Source of the DNA: Polytrichum commune
Lineage: Eukaryota; Streptophyta; Polytrichopsida; Polytrichales; Polytrichaceae
Direction: 5' to 3'
DNA: 64,000 bases
Assembly: GCA_950295325.1 (NCBI GenBank)
Contig: OX485804.1
Span: 16,926,001-16,990,000 of the forward strand
Notes under the pieces: generated by a model
Database searches by the model: none
Told to the model about the DNA's origin: nothing
The model's input: the letters and a program-made list of their open reading frames with translations, nothing else
Translations under genes and position numbers: made by a program
In this document: positions 54,101 to 64,000 of the stretch, piece after piece
Position numbering within the stretch: position 1 is the stretch's first letter
Layout: every line of letters starts with the position of its first letter

Positions 54101-55393
54101 CAACACTCTTGCTGCCCACCTGAAAATGACCAAGACATAAACACAGTAAACACACAATGGCATTATTTTGTTCAAGTTGTGGAGACATAATTGCAACTTC
54201 AAGGTATGTTTATAATAAGTATTCAGAGATAGGATGCTCTTCCATTTGTACCCTTCAATCAGCAAAAGTTTGAGGGCTGCAAACCTTAAAATAAATTTTA
54301 TTTTTATACTCAAGGGTGATATTTAGCCTCCGACAACAGCTAAATGGTTGGTAGGAGAACATGAATTTAGCATGCATTTGAATTGAAGGGCAAAAATCTT
54401 TTCATAAATGATAAGGTGATTAAAAATGTAAGCGACTCGTACTCACGCGCAAGATGTGGGCGGGTTCCACACTATGCCTGCAAGCACCACCAACTGCACA
54501 GGAATTTCTTAGTACAATTATTTGAGTTTTTAAAGTAAGGACTGCGATATATTTTCTGCTCATAAGGATGGTTGACTCTCCTGTAATTTTTTTTCCACTT
54601 GAGCAAGAGTTATATACCCTAAATCTAAGCCCTACTCCTAATCACACCAACTTATCTTATCATTTAGCTAGAAACCGTATGGTTGGCGTAACTTATTAAG
54701 TTTGTGATTGAGAAATACCTCATCAAAGACACCCGCAGGGCTTGAGTCATAATGTGCCAAATAGAAGCCACCCAAAGTGTATCTGCATAGTCCTTCCACA
54801 TAAATGCCATTGATTACATTTCCAAACAGTCACCATGGCCAGAACCTTGGGGGATTTTGCAACTTGTAAATTGGAGAAGTTGCAGCCCTACTTCAATTAG
54901 AATGAATACATAAATGTTATCTTCTAGTCAGGAATTTGATCTGTATTTATTTGATGCCATATCCACATGTGAGAAGCGCACCCAAATGCTTGAACCACTT
55001 TAAGCTCCGGCGGAATGAAACGTCGAGCCACTTCGGCTTTCACAAGATTCAGCTGGTAGAACGCCCTGCACAAAATCATCAACACAGATTGATTAATTGG
55101 ACCCAGTCTTTGAGAGCCTTCCAATTGAGCAAATCCTCGACAATGGGAAAATCAAATTTGGTGTAAGCTTGAAACTAAACGTATGTCATGCCGCCGCTAT
55201 GTCTACGAAGGCGCAAAAAGAGTGATACAACATCCTAGACTGCATACAAATGATTTATATCCAATTTTTCCCCACATGATCCTACTGCCAATATTCGTTT
55301 AGGGTATAGGGTTCAAATGCGCACGAACCTGCCCTTGAAGACCCATGGAGGGCCGTCATTGTAATTTCGAGTGCGAGATTCCAAGTCCATCAT
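51189..55393 (-). CDS. NXD1: NXD1, neoxanthin-deficient 1 protein
   Basis: Ten minus-strand exons: 55393-55329, 55065-54982, 54782-54719, 54493-54447, 54119-54065, 53493-53455, 53322-53172, 52320-52254, 51948-51892 and 51444-51189; 885 nt, 294 residues. Recognisable blocks: NDGPPWVFKGRAFYQLNLVK, ARRFIPPELKVVQAFGYTLG, IVWNPPTSCAWAARVLVNS, EACEHGIKEVGLPSQ, GWLGPKIQMPLPSFSG and LLKYSCNLNCRVRPV, ending near KMVMHVDAPTVV. NXD1 is needed for neoxanthin, the carotenoid precursor of abscisic acid, in tomato and Arabidopsis; it is distantly related to acetoacetate decarboxylase-fold proteins, and its reaction is not established (family knowledge). The start of exon 7 is the weakest splice choice. The frame stays open upstream of the chosen ATG to 55612, so a longer N-terminus is possible. 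Confidence 0.92.
52459..52710 (-). mobile_element. M1 MITE-like repeat, subfamily F1, copy 6 (NXD1 intron 7)
   Basis: Complement of the F1 landmarks (GAGCTCATGTGAATATCTTA, CAAGTTATGTTGATTGTTGA, GTCCAATCTCTTTTAAACAC). It lies in the intron between NXD1 exons 7 and 8, about 45 bases from an F2 copy. Confidence 0.8.
52756..53136 (+). mobile_element. M1 MITE, subfamily F2, copy 4 (best ends; NXD1 intron 7)
   Basis: Ends TTAAGGTATGCAGGTGTTAT and ATAACACCCACATACCTTAA are nearly perfect inverted repeats for about 25 bases. TTAA at both edges could be part of the ends or a TTAA target duplication; the copy at 49963 does not settle this. Non-coding. It is the reference copy for F2. Confidence 0.9.
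53564..53900 (+). mobile_element. M1 MITE-like repeat, subfamily F1, copy 7 (NXD1 intron 6)
   Basis: Starts TAAGGTAAGCGGGC, showing the F2-type end, then F1 landmarks TTTGAGTGGTGTGTGATTAG, ACACCAAAAAGACA, AAAGAGATTGAACTATGTGC and AAGCTCAATAGTCAACA. It lies in the intron between NXD1 exons 5 and 6. Confidence 0.85.
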
Positions 55394-56672
55394 GCCAGCT
55401 TCCGCAAAAGAAGACAAGTCTGCCAACAGATTTGTGAGTTGGAGAGGTTGGAGGTAATCTAACGTACAATGTAAACTCCAAAAGCTCAGCAATGCGACTT
55501 TATCCAACACCAGTTCCAACATAATAACATTAAAATTCAAATAGGTTTGATGAATTTCTAAATCCTCTTTACTATGAACTTTTGACAGTAAAAGCTCAAA
55601 AGAAAGACTCACTAATTATATTCAAGCCATCCTTGATGGGTTGCCGCTAGCACACAACCTTGTCCGAATCTAAATGAGACACGAAAACATTGGGAGTTAT
55701 GATGAAATTGATCCTGCAAGTCACTTAATACACAAGGATATGGAAAAAAAATCAGTTCGAGTTGCAAAAGAAGCTACAAAAATCTCATCCTGTCTGCGAC
55801 TCTCACATACCTTCTTCCCTTGGGGCGGTGGCACGCTAAAACTCCATCTGAAGAAACTCAGAAAAAGAGGGAGAGCGGAAACAAACATCCAACAGAGACT
55901 GATACACCCAGAATCGTTTGAAAATCCAGTTGCCCAATCTGATTCACCCAGACCTTGTTCCAATCAAATTCATTGTCCTGCAATCAATTCTTCTACCCTA
56001 AGCCAGAGTCGTGACGCCACCAACAGAGAAAGTAAAATTTGCAAAGCGTAGCCGGCATTGGACGATGAATGATGCACTAGAGGTGTGAGTAAGGCGCATG
56101 AAACTTACACCCAAGCAGCGTCAGCAATGAGTGGGTGGTTGGTGGCTGTAGTTTACATTCTTTGGCTCCAGTTTTGATGGATAAGGAGGGTAAAGTGGTC
56201 ACAACTACAACCACAACTAAGGGCCATGCCACACAACCGGCAGGAGGAACTAACAAGGAGCTGCGATTGGCCGAAACGAACCCCTAATTACCACACAAGA
56301 GGACGTTTGAGGGGAGGCAACATGACGTGGCAAGGAATCTTTGTTAAGCAAACTACCAGGCGAGGTGCACTGGAAACCCGTGGATTGTGGGAGAAGCAGC
56401 CCTGGGCCCACAGTCTTGGACCTTTTCCTCCAAGTCCAGCTGCCCTCACAGAGCCGAGCCCTGCACCCTCCCCCGCGCGACCTGTGCGAGTGCCTGCCGA
56501 ACCTCCCCCTGCACTCTCGCCTCGCGGAGCTCTCCGCGCACGCCATCCCAACCGCCCTCCCTGCCACACCGCCTTCGCAGCCTAGCTGCAATCACACCGT
56601 GCACTGAAAAAAAAAAATGTCGCAACCCTCTCTCCTCTCCAAAATTTCGTTGGTATCCTGCTTCTGAATTGC
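55394..56672. other. NXD1 upstream region and GC-rich block
   Basis: 55394-55620 stays open in the NXD1 frame and may be 5' UTR or extra coding. No gene is recognised between 55650 and 56220. 56380-56600 is strikingly C/G-rich (CCCTCCCCCGCGCGACC), a likely promoter or 5' part of the following transposon gene. Long open frames on both strands there reflect base composition. Confidence 0.45.
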
Positions 56673-58379
56673 ATGGATTCGCAAGGGCCTCTGCGAGACG
56701 TGGGTAGAAGCAATCCGAATGACGTCTCTACTACCAATCCTCCTACCGGGGGCAGCGAATTCCATATACAACGAGGTAGCATTCCTCCTGCACCATTTTT
56801 CCAAGGTTTTCCACCTGTTGGGAGTCAAATGTTGTTTCTATTTCCGCACTCCTTCATGCCTCCAGTTCCAGGGGTGGGGTTTGCACCTCCCACTCAAGGC
56901 GGACCTAGTGTCACCATGGACCTCACAACAGGGTCTCAAAAACGAGGTTCCCAGGAATGTGTCACGGACCCATCCAAGTCCAGCAAGAAAAACGGAGAGG
57001 TTCTCGGAAAAAACCAGAAATTGTTGAACTGGATGACGTGAAGGACGAAGTGGAGCTCTTGAAGACTGGTGGGCATTGGAAGGATTACTGGGTCATCTAG
57101 TTGATTACCATTCGGGGAGAGATGCACGGTACTTTCTTTGCACCACCGAAGCAAGGTAATGTTCGTTTTTCCTTTTTTTCCCTTTTTTTGTTTCAAGCCA
57201 CATTCGACATATCCAACCACGCATGTGCAATGTTATCGTCCTGGTCATCCACATTGCATTCAGAGGGTAGTAGTTCTCCGAGACAAGGTCTTCGAATGTC
57301 CAAAATGTGAAATTTTTTCGCAGTTTGTGAATGCCAGCTTCAGCTTGAGCTTCAGTTTTTTTTGTTGTCCGGTTTCCTCTCAATTCGGGCACTTCCCCTG
57401 TAATCTGCTACCTCTCATTTTCGGTGACTGTCACATTCTGTCGACGTCAGGAATGTTTTGTTGTACTTTCTAAAGTCTAGTCGTATGAACTCCCACACTA
57501 CTCTAAAGTACAAAGACTTCCTGTTTCGGCTATTCTGGAATTTAATCATTTTCTGCAGCAGTTGGCGATTTTGTTTGATTTTCGGCACTTCTCTGGGGCA
57601 CAGGGTCTTTCTGTCTCAGCTGCTCTCAATTTTCATAAGTTTCTACACTGCTAGGCCATTACCTTTGAATTTGGTGGTTGGTCTGAAGCACAGGGGTTTT
57701 CTGTTCCGGTTGCGTTCGATTTTGACAAGTTCATGTAGTACTTAGCGTTTTCATTTGAATTTCGGCCCTGCTCTGGAGTACAATGATGTTTTTCCGGTTG
57801 TTATTGGTTGTGATCATTTTCTGCACTACTTAGCAATTTTCTTATAATTTTGGCAACGTGCAGTGGAAGCAATTTGCAGGCAACATATACTATACGGTTG
57901 TTAGTGAATTCCAATTCCATCTCACATTTTGCAGTGGTGTTCATGTGTGGACAACTAATCGCGGGTACACACGAAATTTGTGTCTCTATGCCCGGATTTC
58001 ACGAAGGATAATGAGGCTTGCAGGAAAAAATGGAGTGCCATCTACAATGACTACAAGGAAGGCCATGAACATAAAGTTTGGCTCCCACCGATCTGAGAAA
58101 TGTGGCTCCTATCAGCTGGTGGATGAGTTCATGTTCGATAGAGCCAATGTTGTCTCACATGCTCACGCAAGCGCCACAGCCACATCGGATACCAACACTA
58201 CAGAGCAGATGAGTGGAGAGAGCACATCAAAATCTCCGGAACCAAAGCGGAAGGAGGACATTTTCGTAGAACGTTGTATAGGTGAGATTAGAAAAAGTAC
58301 TAAGAGTCTCATGGAAAGTTTAAAGGCCAGTGATGACATAAAGATGGCTTTACTTATGAGCATGCAACAAACCATGTAG
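56673..58379 (+). pseudogene. SANT/trihelix partner gene of a second PIF/Harbinger element, broken
   Basis: Reads MDSQGPLRDVGRSNPNDVST, a Pro/Gly/Phe-rich region, then KRGSQ and basic KSSKKNGEVLGKNQK before a frameshift at about 57005-57030. The next frame gives LLKTGGHWKDYWVI, a stop at 57098, and GEMHGTFFAPPKQ, then a likely intron (GTAATG at 57155 to an acceptor near 57935). The trihelix/SANT block follows as CPDFTKDNEACRKKWSAIYN, then another frameshift into GSHRSEKCGSYQLVDEFMFD and a Ser/Thr-rich tail ending RKSTKSLMESLKASDDIKMA. The family resemblance is to plant SANT proteins paired with PIF/Harbinger transposases. At least two frameshifts and one stop make it inactive. Confidence 0.75.
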
Positions 58380-58429
58380 AAATTGGTGGAAAAGCTCTAG
58401 CTAGCTATATTGTAGTTGGTGGATGGTCA

Positions 58430-59640
58430 ATCACTATCCATAGGAAACGTCTGTGCAATGCACGCCTTTATCTTTGTCACCCATAGACTTTTGGCAATGT
58501 CATTTGTCCTTATACATAGTTCTCTGGATGTTTTGCCTTCTGTACTCATTGCAATATGAAATTCTTTGGCAGCTTCCTATTTGATGTATTCTAAGATTTC
58601 TCTCGACTTCTCCTCGATGCCAACTAAGCTATGCAAAGCATGATTTGCTACTGCAAGTCTCTCTTGTATTGATGCCCCCGGAATTTTCCCGAGTGTGAGG
58701 TCGTTATTGACTTCATCAAAAGCCTCCTACATCCACTCGTTTTTTCAGGAGTTGTCTCCAAAAATGATGCAGATGTTGTGCAAAATCAAGCACGTGTTGA
58801 CCAATTCGGGCACATTCTTCAAATGCACGTCAATCATCTTCAAGAGAATCCGCCATTTGTCTTTGAGCATACCGAACGCTCGCTCGATGCACATGTGTGT
58901 TAAGCTCTAGACGAAGTTCTAATGGTACTCCCCTCGTGACAATCCGTCTTTGTGTCCCTTGAACAGAGCCAACATCTAGGGACGACATGGGTATGCAGCA
59001 TCACCAACCAAAGCATACGGCAAGAGTTTTCCAGCCTCACAGAATTGTTCGATCGCGGTCATTCCCCATAGATTGGCATCATATATTGATCCCGCTCAGC
59101 CTATGTCAAATTCCCAAAATAATCATTTGTTTGATACCACTCCTTGCAAGATGATTGAATGGAATCCTTTGTGGTTGTAATAATCAGCAGCATGCAGTTG
59201 GGGTGCGACAATCGGTATGTGCAATCCATTGACTGCCCGCATCATGTATGATATTTGATGTAAATTTTGAAATTCCCGCGTAAATTTGTCCATCACGGTG
59301 GTAGAAGGCCATCTGATGAATTTCTTGAGTATAATTGTTTTTATGGCACTAGTAAATTGAGAGACTACTAGTTGATTTGTTGAGAGACCAATCCTATACA
59401 AATCTGCAATGTTCTGTATGGAATTACATGTGGCCAATCTTGAGATCGATACAGCTACCTTAATTTGAATTCGAATGGCTGACCGCATTTTCGTATCTTG
59501 ATTCTATAAGAAGGGTGCGAGAGTGGAATACAAATACTCAAATGTCGAGACGTCCATACGCATGCGTCCTTTGAATTCCCTCGCATTAAATGATCCGAGC
59601 AGGTTTTGATCGAAAAAACCAGGTTGTGGCAACCCTCTCT
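58430..59640 (-). pseudogene. Second PIF/Harbinger DDE transposase, decayed
   Basis: The longest open part (59488-59123) reads SISRLATCNSIQNIADLYRI, then RAVNGLHIPIVAPQ and AADYYNHKGFHSIILQGVV, the typical first half of a DDE_Tnp_4 domain. The first catalytic Asp (DGTH in active relatives) is Asn here (NGLH). Downstream, in other frames, come LVGDAAYP (second Asp), IERAFGMLKDKWRILLK (Glu) and VPELVNTCLILHNICI, then a C-terminal tail, with several stops. It is convergent (tail-to-tail) with the SANT gene. Inactive on three grounds: lost Asp, stops and frameshifts. Confidence 0.85.
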
Positions 59641-60447
59641 CGTGAACCCATAGTCATCGTGGCCGTCTCCCATGCACTTGCCTGAATCCCTGCACTACAA
59701 GCGTCATGCAACAGAGTTGTTGTCAGTGCCATATAGAAATCATCCCTTCATCTCTTGACAAACTCTTCAAAGTACAGAACAATGAGAGCTAAAAGGTAAG
59801 TAGAATTATGAGCTTCTGGACCTCGATGTCCATCTTAACAGGGTGTGTGGTTTCCTAGACAAGCAATTGCCTTCAAACTGGAGCAGACAGAAATGAGCGT
59901 TAACTATGAGGTTTTGGAGAGGTCATTTTCTTGCTGGGTCGAAGTATGTTGGTCTCTCCAGCAAAAGTGGCTTCGGAGGTCATGTTTTTTCTAGTGGCCC
60001 TCTGTCGCTTGTGTGGTAACTCTGTGCTAGATTCGGTGACTTGGCTCTATCTACCCTACAAACCTTCATAGCCTCCGCTGGCAAATTTCTTGTCGTTCGT
60101 GTGGCATCCACCTAAAATATTAGGTTTAGTTGGGAGTACACTAAATTGTACTATTACTGTGGGGTGATACCATGCCCACAACTAGGGCCAGTCATTGGTC
60201 CTAGACAATATGAGGAGTTTGTCTTCATAGAGAAAGTGCATTTTTTTCTTGGGGTTTATTGCTATCAGTAAGGGTTTTTCGTAACCTCACTAGATGTAGC
60301 ATACTATAACTATGCTAGTGCATGCAAGACATGAACTCGTATCAAGATGGAAACACTCTCACTGGTGTAGGCCAGTCATTGGTCGTAGTGTGGGCATGGT
60401 ATGAATGTTCACAACATCCGCCAAGGAGGAGGGGGGGAGGATCCTGA
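59641..60447. other. Spacer with a small palindromic repeat
   Basis: No gene. 60167-60180 (ATACCATGCCCACA) is inverted at 60389-60402, and GGGCCAGTCATTGGTC recurs directly just inside, giving a 236-bp MITE-like unit. TIRs of the second PIF/Harbinger element were looked for here and near 56.1 kb but not found. Confidence 0.5.
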
Positions 60448-61420
60448 CACTACAACAAAACACGTCTTTTATTCCAACACCCACTTCACTACATGTCTTT
60501 TACTACTATAAACAGTGATTGGAGGAATTATAGAAATCCACCTTTGCTCATTTCATGTCTGAATTAACTTTGCGGAGTCATGGTAGTAAACTAGGACAAC
60601 AATTCAGTTGGGAACGTATTTGTAAACGTGTTTGGGAATGTCTAATAGAACATGCATGACTGTGGGTAGTGAAGTGGTCGATTTGGATTTGTCAAGTCAA
60701 AATGTCATATATTTCAGGGGTTTAGACTGAGTACTCACAAAAAATGACCCATCTTTTTTTTGAATTCATAATGAAATGTACATATTTATACACAATAAGG
60801 CATTTCTACACACCCAACATATTCTAATTTAATCTATTTGAGCATTTATATCTTCTTCAATTCCAAATTTATCCTCATCTTTATAAGATGGTTCATGTTT
60901 ATTTGTGTTCAAAGCTACAACCACTTCATTATTGTTTAAAACCACAACCTCATCCAATATTGGATCAGTTGGTGTTGCATCATTCTCTAAAGATGTTGGT
61001 ACCAATCTACAATGCTTTTCAACGTTGCTTAGAGATAGGCATTTTATGTCCGGCATAGAGTCTTTGCTAGAAACAACTCTTGCTCCCCTTGGCTTTTTCC
61101 GTAGAACCATCTTCCATCCATGATTGTTCAAATCATCCAGAAAAAAAACTTGTTCAACATGGAGTGGAAATGCGAAAAATTCGGCTGATAATGGTACCAA
61201 TCTATCAATTTTCACCAGGCTAAACAATAATCATCTCGCTTCATAGTAGCATTGTGCCCAACCATGTTTGTCATCATCCAATTACAATACAACACAACCA
61301 ATTCATATCGACCATAGTCCATGGCCAATATTTCCTCCACCTATCCCTTATACTCCAAGTTTGCCGCCTTCAAGTTCTTGGCAGAATAGGTTTTAATCTT
61401 CTTATTTTGGATACATGAAC
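60448..61420 (-). mobile_element. CACTA element end with TNP2 C-terminal (DUF4216-like) remnant
   Basis: 60448 starts CACTACAACAAAACACG, the usual CACTA terminus, with a further CACTTCACTACATGTC repeat inside. On the minus strand 61227-60829 encodes FPLHVEQVFFLDDLNNHGWK followed by VLRKKPRG, characteristic of the DUF4216 domain at the C-terminus of TNP2 transposases; 61400-61230 adds MDYGRYELVVLYCNW and MKRDDYCLA in another frame. The distance from this C-terminus to the element end (about 0.4 kb) and the orientation fit. A frameshift is present, so it is a remnant; the other end is outside the window or lost. Confidence 0.75.
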
Positions 61421-62084
61421 GGCTGAAAATTTGTATAAGAAATTATAACCCTACATATCTTACATGTGTATGATTAGATCTATCAGAACAAGTTTTGATT
61501 TGCTCTACAGAGCTTATGAACTAGATTGAATTTTTTAAGGCAGTTTTGGGATATTTTGCTTAAGTACTACTTTCTTCTAATTTCTTCTTCAATCTTCTTT
61601 CATATTCTATCTATATTTCTTCTACTTCACATATTGATACAAATTATGGCTAATTTATTATAGTGTAGAGGAACAACGAGGCTACACAATTCATATCATT
61701 GGCAATATTTTATTCTTTACCATTTATTTAACTTCTCTCAAAACTTTGTTTTCGAGACACATTGGAGAAACACTTGGGAGTGACAACAGAGGATTTCACA
61801 GCATATTGCTTGTTTATTATATATTTTCACGCCTCACAAATTTGAGATAAGTTTCTTCAACAATATCTTTCAACCTACTTCTAAATATTTGCAAAATTGT
61901 TGTATGATCAAATTCATAAAATATGAGTGTTTTGAATGTAAATTGTTATTGTTTTATGATGTGTCACTTCTATTTTAATATCATTTATACTCTCAATTTC
62001 AATATAATACTATGTTGTAATGGTCAATTTATAAAATTAATGTGAATCTAAAGTACCTATCCAATTTTATAGGAATGGAGGAGA
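61421..62084. other. AT-rich decayed DNA, no gene
   Basis: Nothing recognisable between the TNP2 remnant and the fragment at 62085. Confidence 0.5.
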
Positions 62085-62660
62085 TTGATTAAAATCAAAT
62101 ATTTTATGAAGATATTGAAGAAGTTAGTGATGAGGAAAGACACATGGAATATGATGCATTTGATGATAATTATGAAATGCAAGAGGATATTGGGATTTCA
62201 AACATTGTACTTCATCATTTTTAATTTTTATCTTTTAATTTGTACATATTTCCATACAAGGCCTACATTTACATGATTCAATGCATCAAAGGAGACATCA
62301 TTTTCACTGAAGATATAATTCAAAATATTGATCCACAATTTATTAATTTGGATTGGGCCGCCGAAAACATGGAACGAGAAGCTTTGAAAAAATGAAAAAA
62401 ATATGGAGCTAGTTTAGCTGTACATAAATTACCAAATGGTGAAAATAGATTATACAGTAAAATTCCAAAATATTTTCATCTTATTATCCCCTTTGTTGAG
62501 GAGTAGAACAAATTGTCACATTATCACATACTTTGCGCGAACCACATTTGGGAATTATAGCCACCAAATAGCATATTACAAATCAGGGTTGGTTGGTGGG
62601 CGCACGAAATCATGATATTCCACAAGATTTTATCCGAGAATTCATTAACGGATACTCTTA
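62085..62660 (+). pseudogene. Decayed coding remnant with integrase-zinc-finger-like stretch
   Basis: Several frames joined by stops read KLPNGENRLYSKIPKYFHL, then LSHYHTLREPHLGIIATKQH and NHDIPQDFIREFING. The His...His plus IREF part resembles the H2C2 zinc-binding segment that precedes retro-element or KRAB-A-type integrase cores, but the Cys pair is not intact. Assignment to a particular element class is uncertain. Confidence 0.35.
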
Positions 62661-64000
62661 ATGTATTTCAATAAAATCTTCGAATGATGTTTAAATTCCA
62701 ACTCGAAATAAACGTAAAAAATATATTCTTGAGGAGGTTATCAAAGTACCATTGGAAACATTTGACGATACTATGAAATAGTTGATATTCAAATATCATG
62801 TACTTTTCTATATTTTGTACTATTAATGTATATATATTTTTATAGTTTGCATCATTTAATGTAATACAAATAAAATTATAACTATAAATTTCATATTTAA
62901 TTTTTTATTCCATCATTTATAAGATTCTAGATGATGTTAACAATTATGTAGCAATTAATATTAAGTAGCAATGCTAGGATGATTAACTTTTAATATCCAC
63001 AAATTTATCCCAATAAGAAAAGAAAAATTTACAAAACAAGCGTGAATAAATGAATAATTAATCAAATATGGCAGCTTTAAAAAGATACCAAGAAGGTTTT
63101 CAATTTGGTGTTGGAAGAGTTTTCCAAAAAACGTAAGTATTTTTTTACCTCACCGACTATCATGCTAATTTATAATTATTTATATTTGTTTGGATCATAA
63201 TGTAGTATAGGTAGGATTACACTTGATAGGAATTTTATCCTTAAAACTCTACATAATTAATTATAAACATTGAAAACAACTTACGGAACTAGATTCAAAA
63301 TAGTCTAAATAACTCAAACTTAGTGTTACTTATGTTTTTGGAAAAGCATCAAACCGGCATGCGGTTAGTTAGGGTTTGCTACTTAATATTATGATTGTTG
63401 TGTCATGTAATTTTTCAGATTTATTTGCGGCAATGTAATACATGTAGTGTAACATCTGTACCTATTCCAACCACAATTACACATTATGGATGTAATTAAG
63501 GAGGAACATATCGACATGGGAAGAAAAGAAAAATTGAAGATTATGCCGAACAAATGACACAAAAACAACAATATAGTAAGGCTAAGTATTGTGGATGTGA
63601 ATTTTCAATCAAAATTGTGCAGCCGGTTGAAGCACATAAGAATGTTGACGTTAGTTATCTTATACCATTGATATCCAATATTTTTGCATTTCTTTTATTA
63701 TTTTAAATACACAACATAGTAATTTTATGGCAATTTTTTTTTAATATAACATTAAGTAATTCGGACCTTAAATAAAACCATCAAAAGAACATAAAACGTA
63801 GGCATATATGTTTTATGTTTTTCCAAAGTTATTATTACATTTAAAAAATTAGTTGGATTACATATAATTTTTTTGGATCATTTTATTAATCGTCAACATA
63901 GACATCAATAACAAACAATATATAAATGATGGTAAAATTTCTAAAGTAACGTGTACAATTTTTTTTTTAAATGTTTATATTTTATTCTTAATATACAAGT
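62661..64000. other. AT-rich region with unassigned coding remnant
   Basis: At 63068-63140 a frame reads MAALKRYQEGFQFGVGRVFQ, and at 63460-63660 pieces read TYRHGKKRKIEDYAEQMTQK and KAKYCGCEFSIKI. These look like parts of one transposon-type protein split by AT-rich DNA or an intron; I cannot name the family. The rest to the window edge shows nothing. Confidence 0.3.

Noticed and set aside
56226-56707. Several overlapping open frames of about 90-120 codons on both strands
   Set aside because: They coincide with a C/G-rich block where stops are scarce; proline/alanine/arginine-rich translations on both strands are composition effects.
56160-60200. TIRs for the second PIF/Harbinger pair (candidate GGGCCATG near 56221)
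   Set aside because: No matching inverted copy could be found on the right side, so the element borders are left undefined.

Overview
The window reads as nuclear DNA of a land plant. Genes are split by GT-AG introns, five housekeeping or plant-specific genes can be modelled, and intergenic DNA is AT-rich and packed with plant-type DNA transposons and MITE-like repeats. The compact genes and MITE-rich spacers would suit a bryophyte or another early-diverging land plant, but that placement is inference.

Layout. 1-8.2 kb: no confident gene; two tRNA-derived SINE copies, the start of a dispersed MITE family (called M1 here) and a CACTA/TNP2 remnant. 8.236-13.283 kb: a delimited PIF/Harbinger element with 34-bp TIRs and a 3-bp AGT target duplication. 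It carries an uninterrupted DDE transposase and, divergently, a broken SANT/trihelix gene whose last intact segment is a C48 (ULP1/SUMO-protease-like) peptidase domain. 13.6-18 kb: repeats, including a nested foldback structure at 16.75-17.75 kb. 18.5-20.1 kb: TCTP (5 exons), with an inverted copy of its exon 2 about 1.3 kb downstream. 20.9-29 kb: a mosaic of MITEs, a SINE, diverged duplications, a 46-bp minisatellite and a microRNA-like hairpin. 29.9-34.3 kb: a purple acid phosphatase of the tail-anchored PAP2/PAP9 type (4 exons), with tandem duplications upstream, in two introns and at its 3' end, where the tail-coding segment is present three times. 36.5-37.2 kb: an unrecognised acidic protein with an N-terminal membrane segment and a TATA box. 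38-39.4 kb: M1 copies and an internally deleted hAT element. 40.2-45.5 kb: a 16-exon minus-strand kinase with ATP-cone plus 2-phosphoglycerate-kinase-like P-loop domain. 47.7-49.6 kb: a small zinc-ribbon protein of the At4g08330 type, with a 14-nt first coding exon. 51.2-55.4 kb: NXD1 (neoxanthin-deficient 1), 10 exons on the minus strand, with M1 elements in its introns. 56.7-59.6 kb: a second, decayed PIF/Harbinger gene pair. 60.4-64 kb: a CACTA end with TNP2 C-terminal remnant and other decayed coding DNA.

The host genes do not form an operon or shared pathway: TCTP (growth/translation), PAP (phosphate ester hydrolysis at organelle surfaces), the kinase, the zinc-ribbon protein and NXD1 (carotenoid metabolism) are independent units. 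The most unusual content is the PIF/Harbinger element that joins a SANT/coiled-coil protein to a SUMO-protease-like domain, whose boundaries are supported by a paralogous empty site in the same window. All gene models are manual splice predictions without transcript support.
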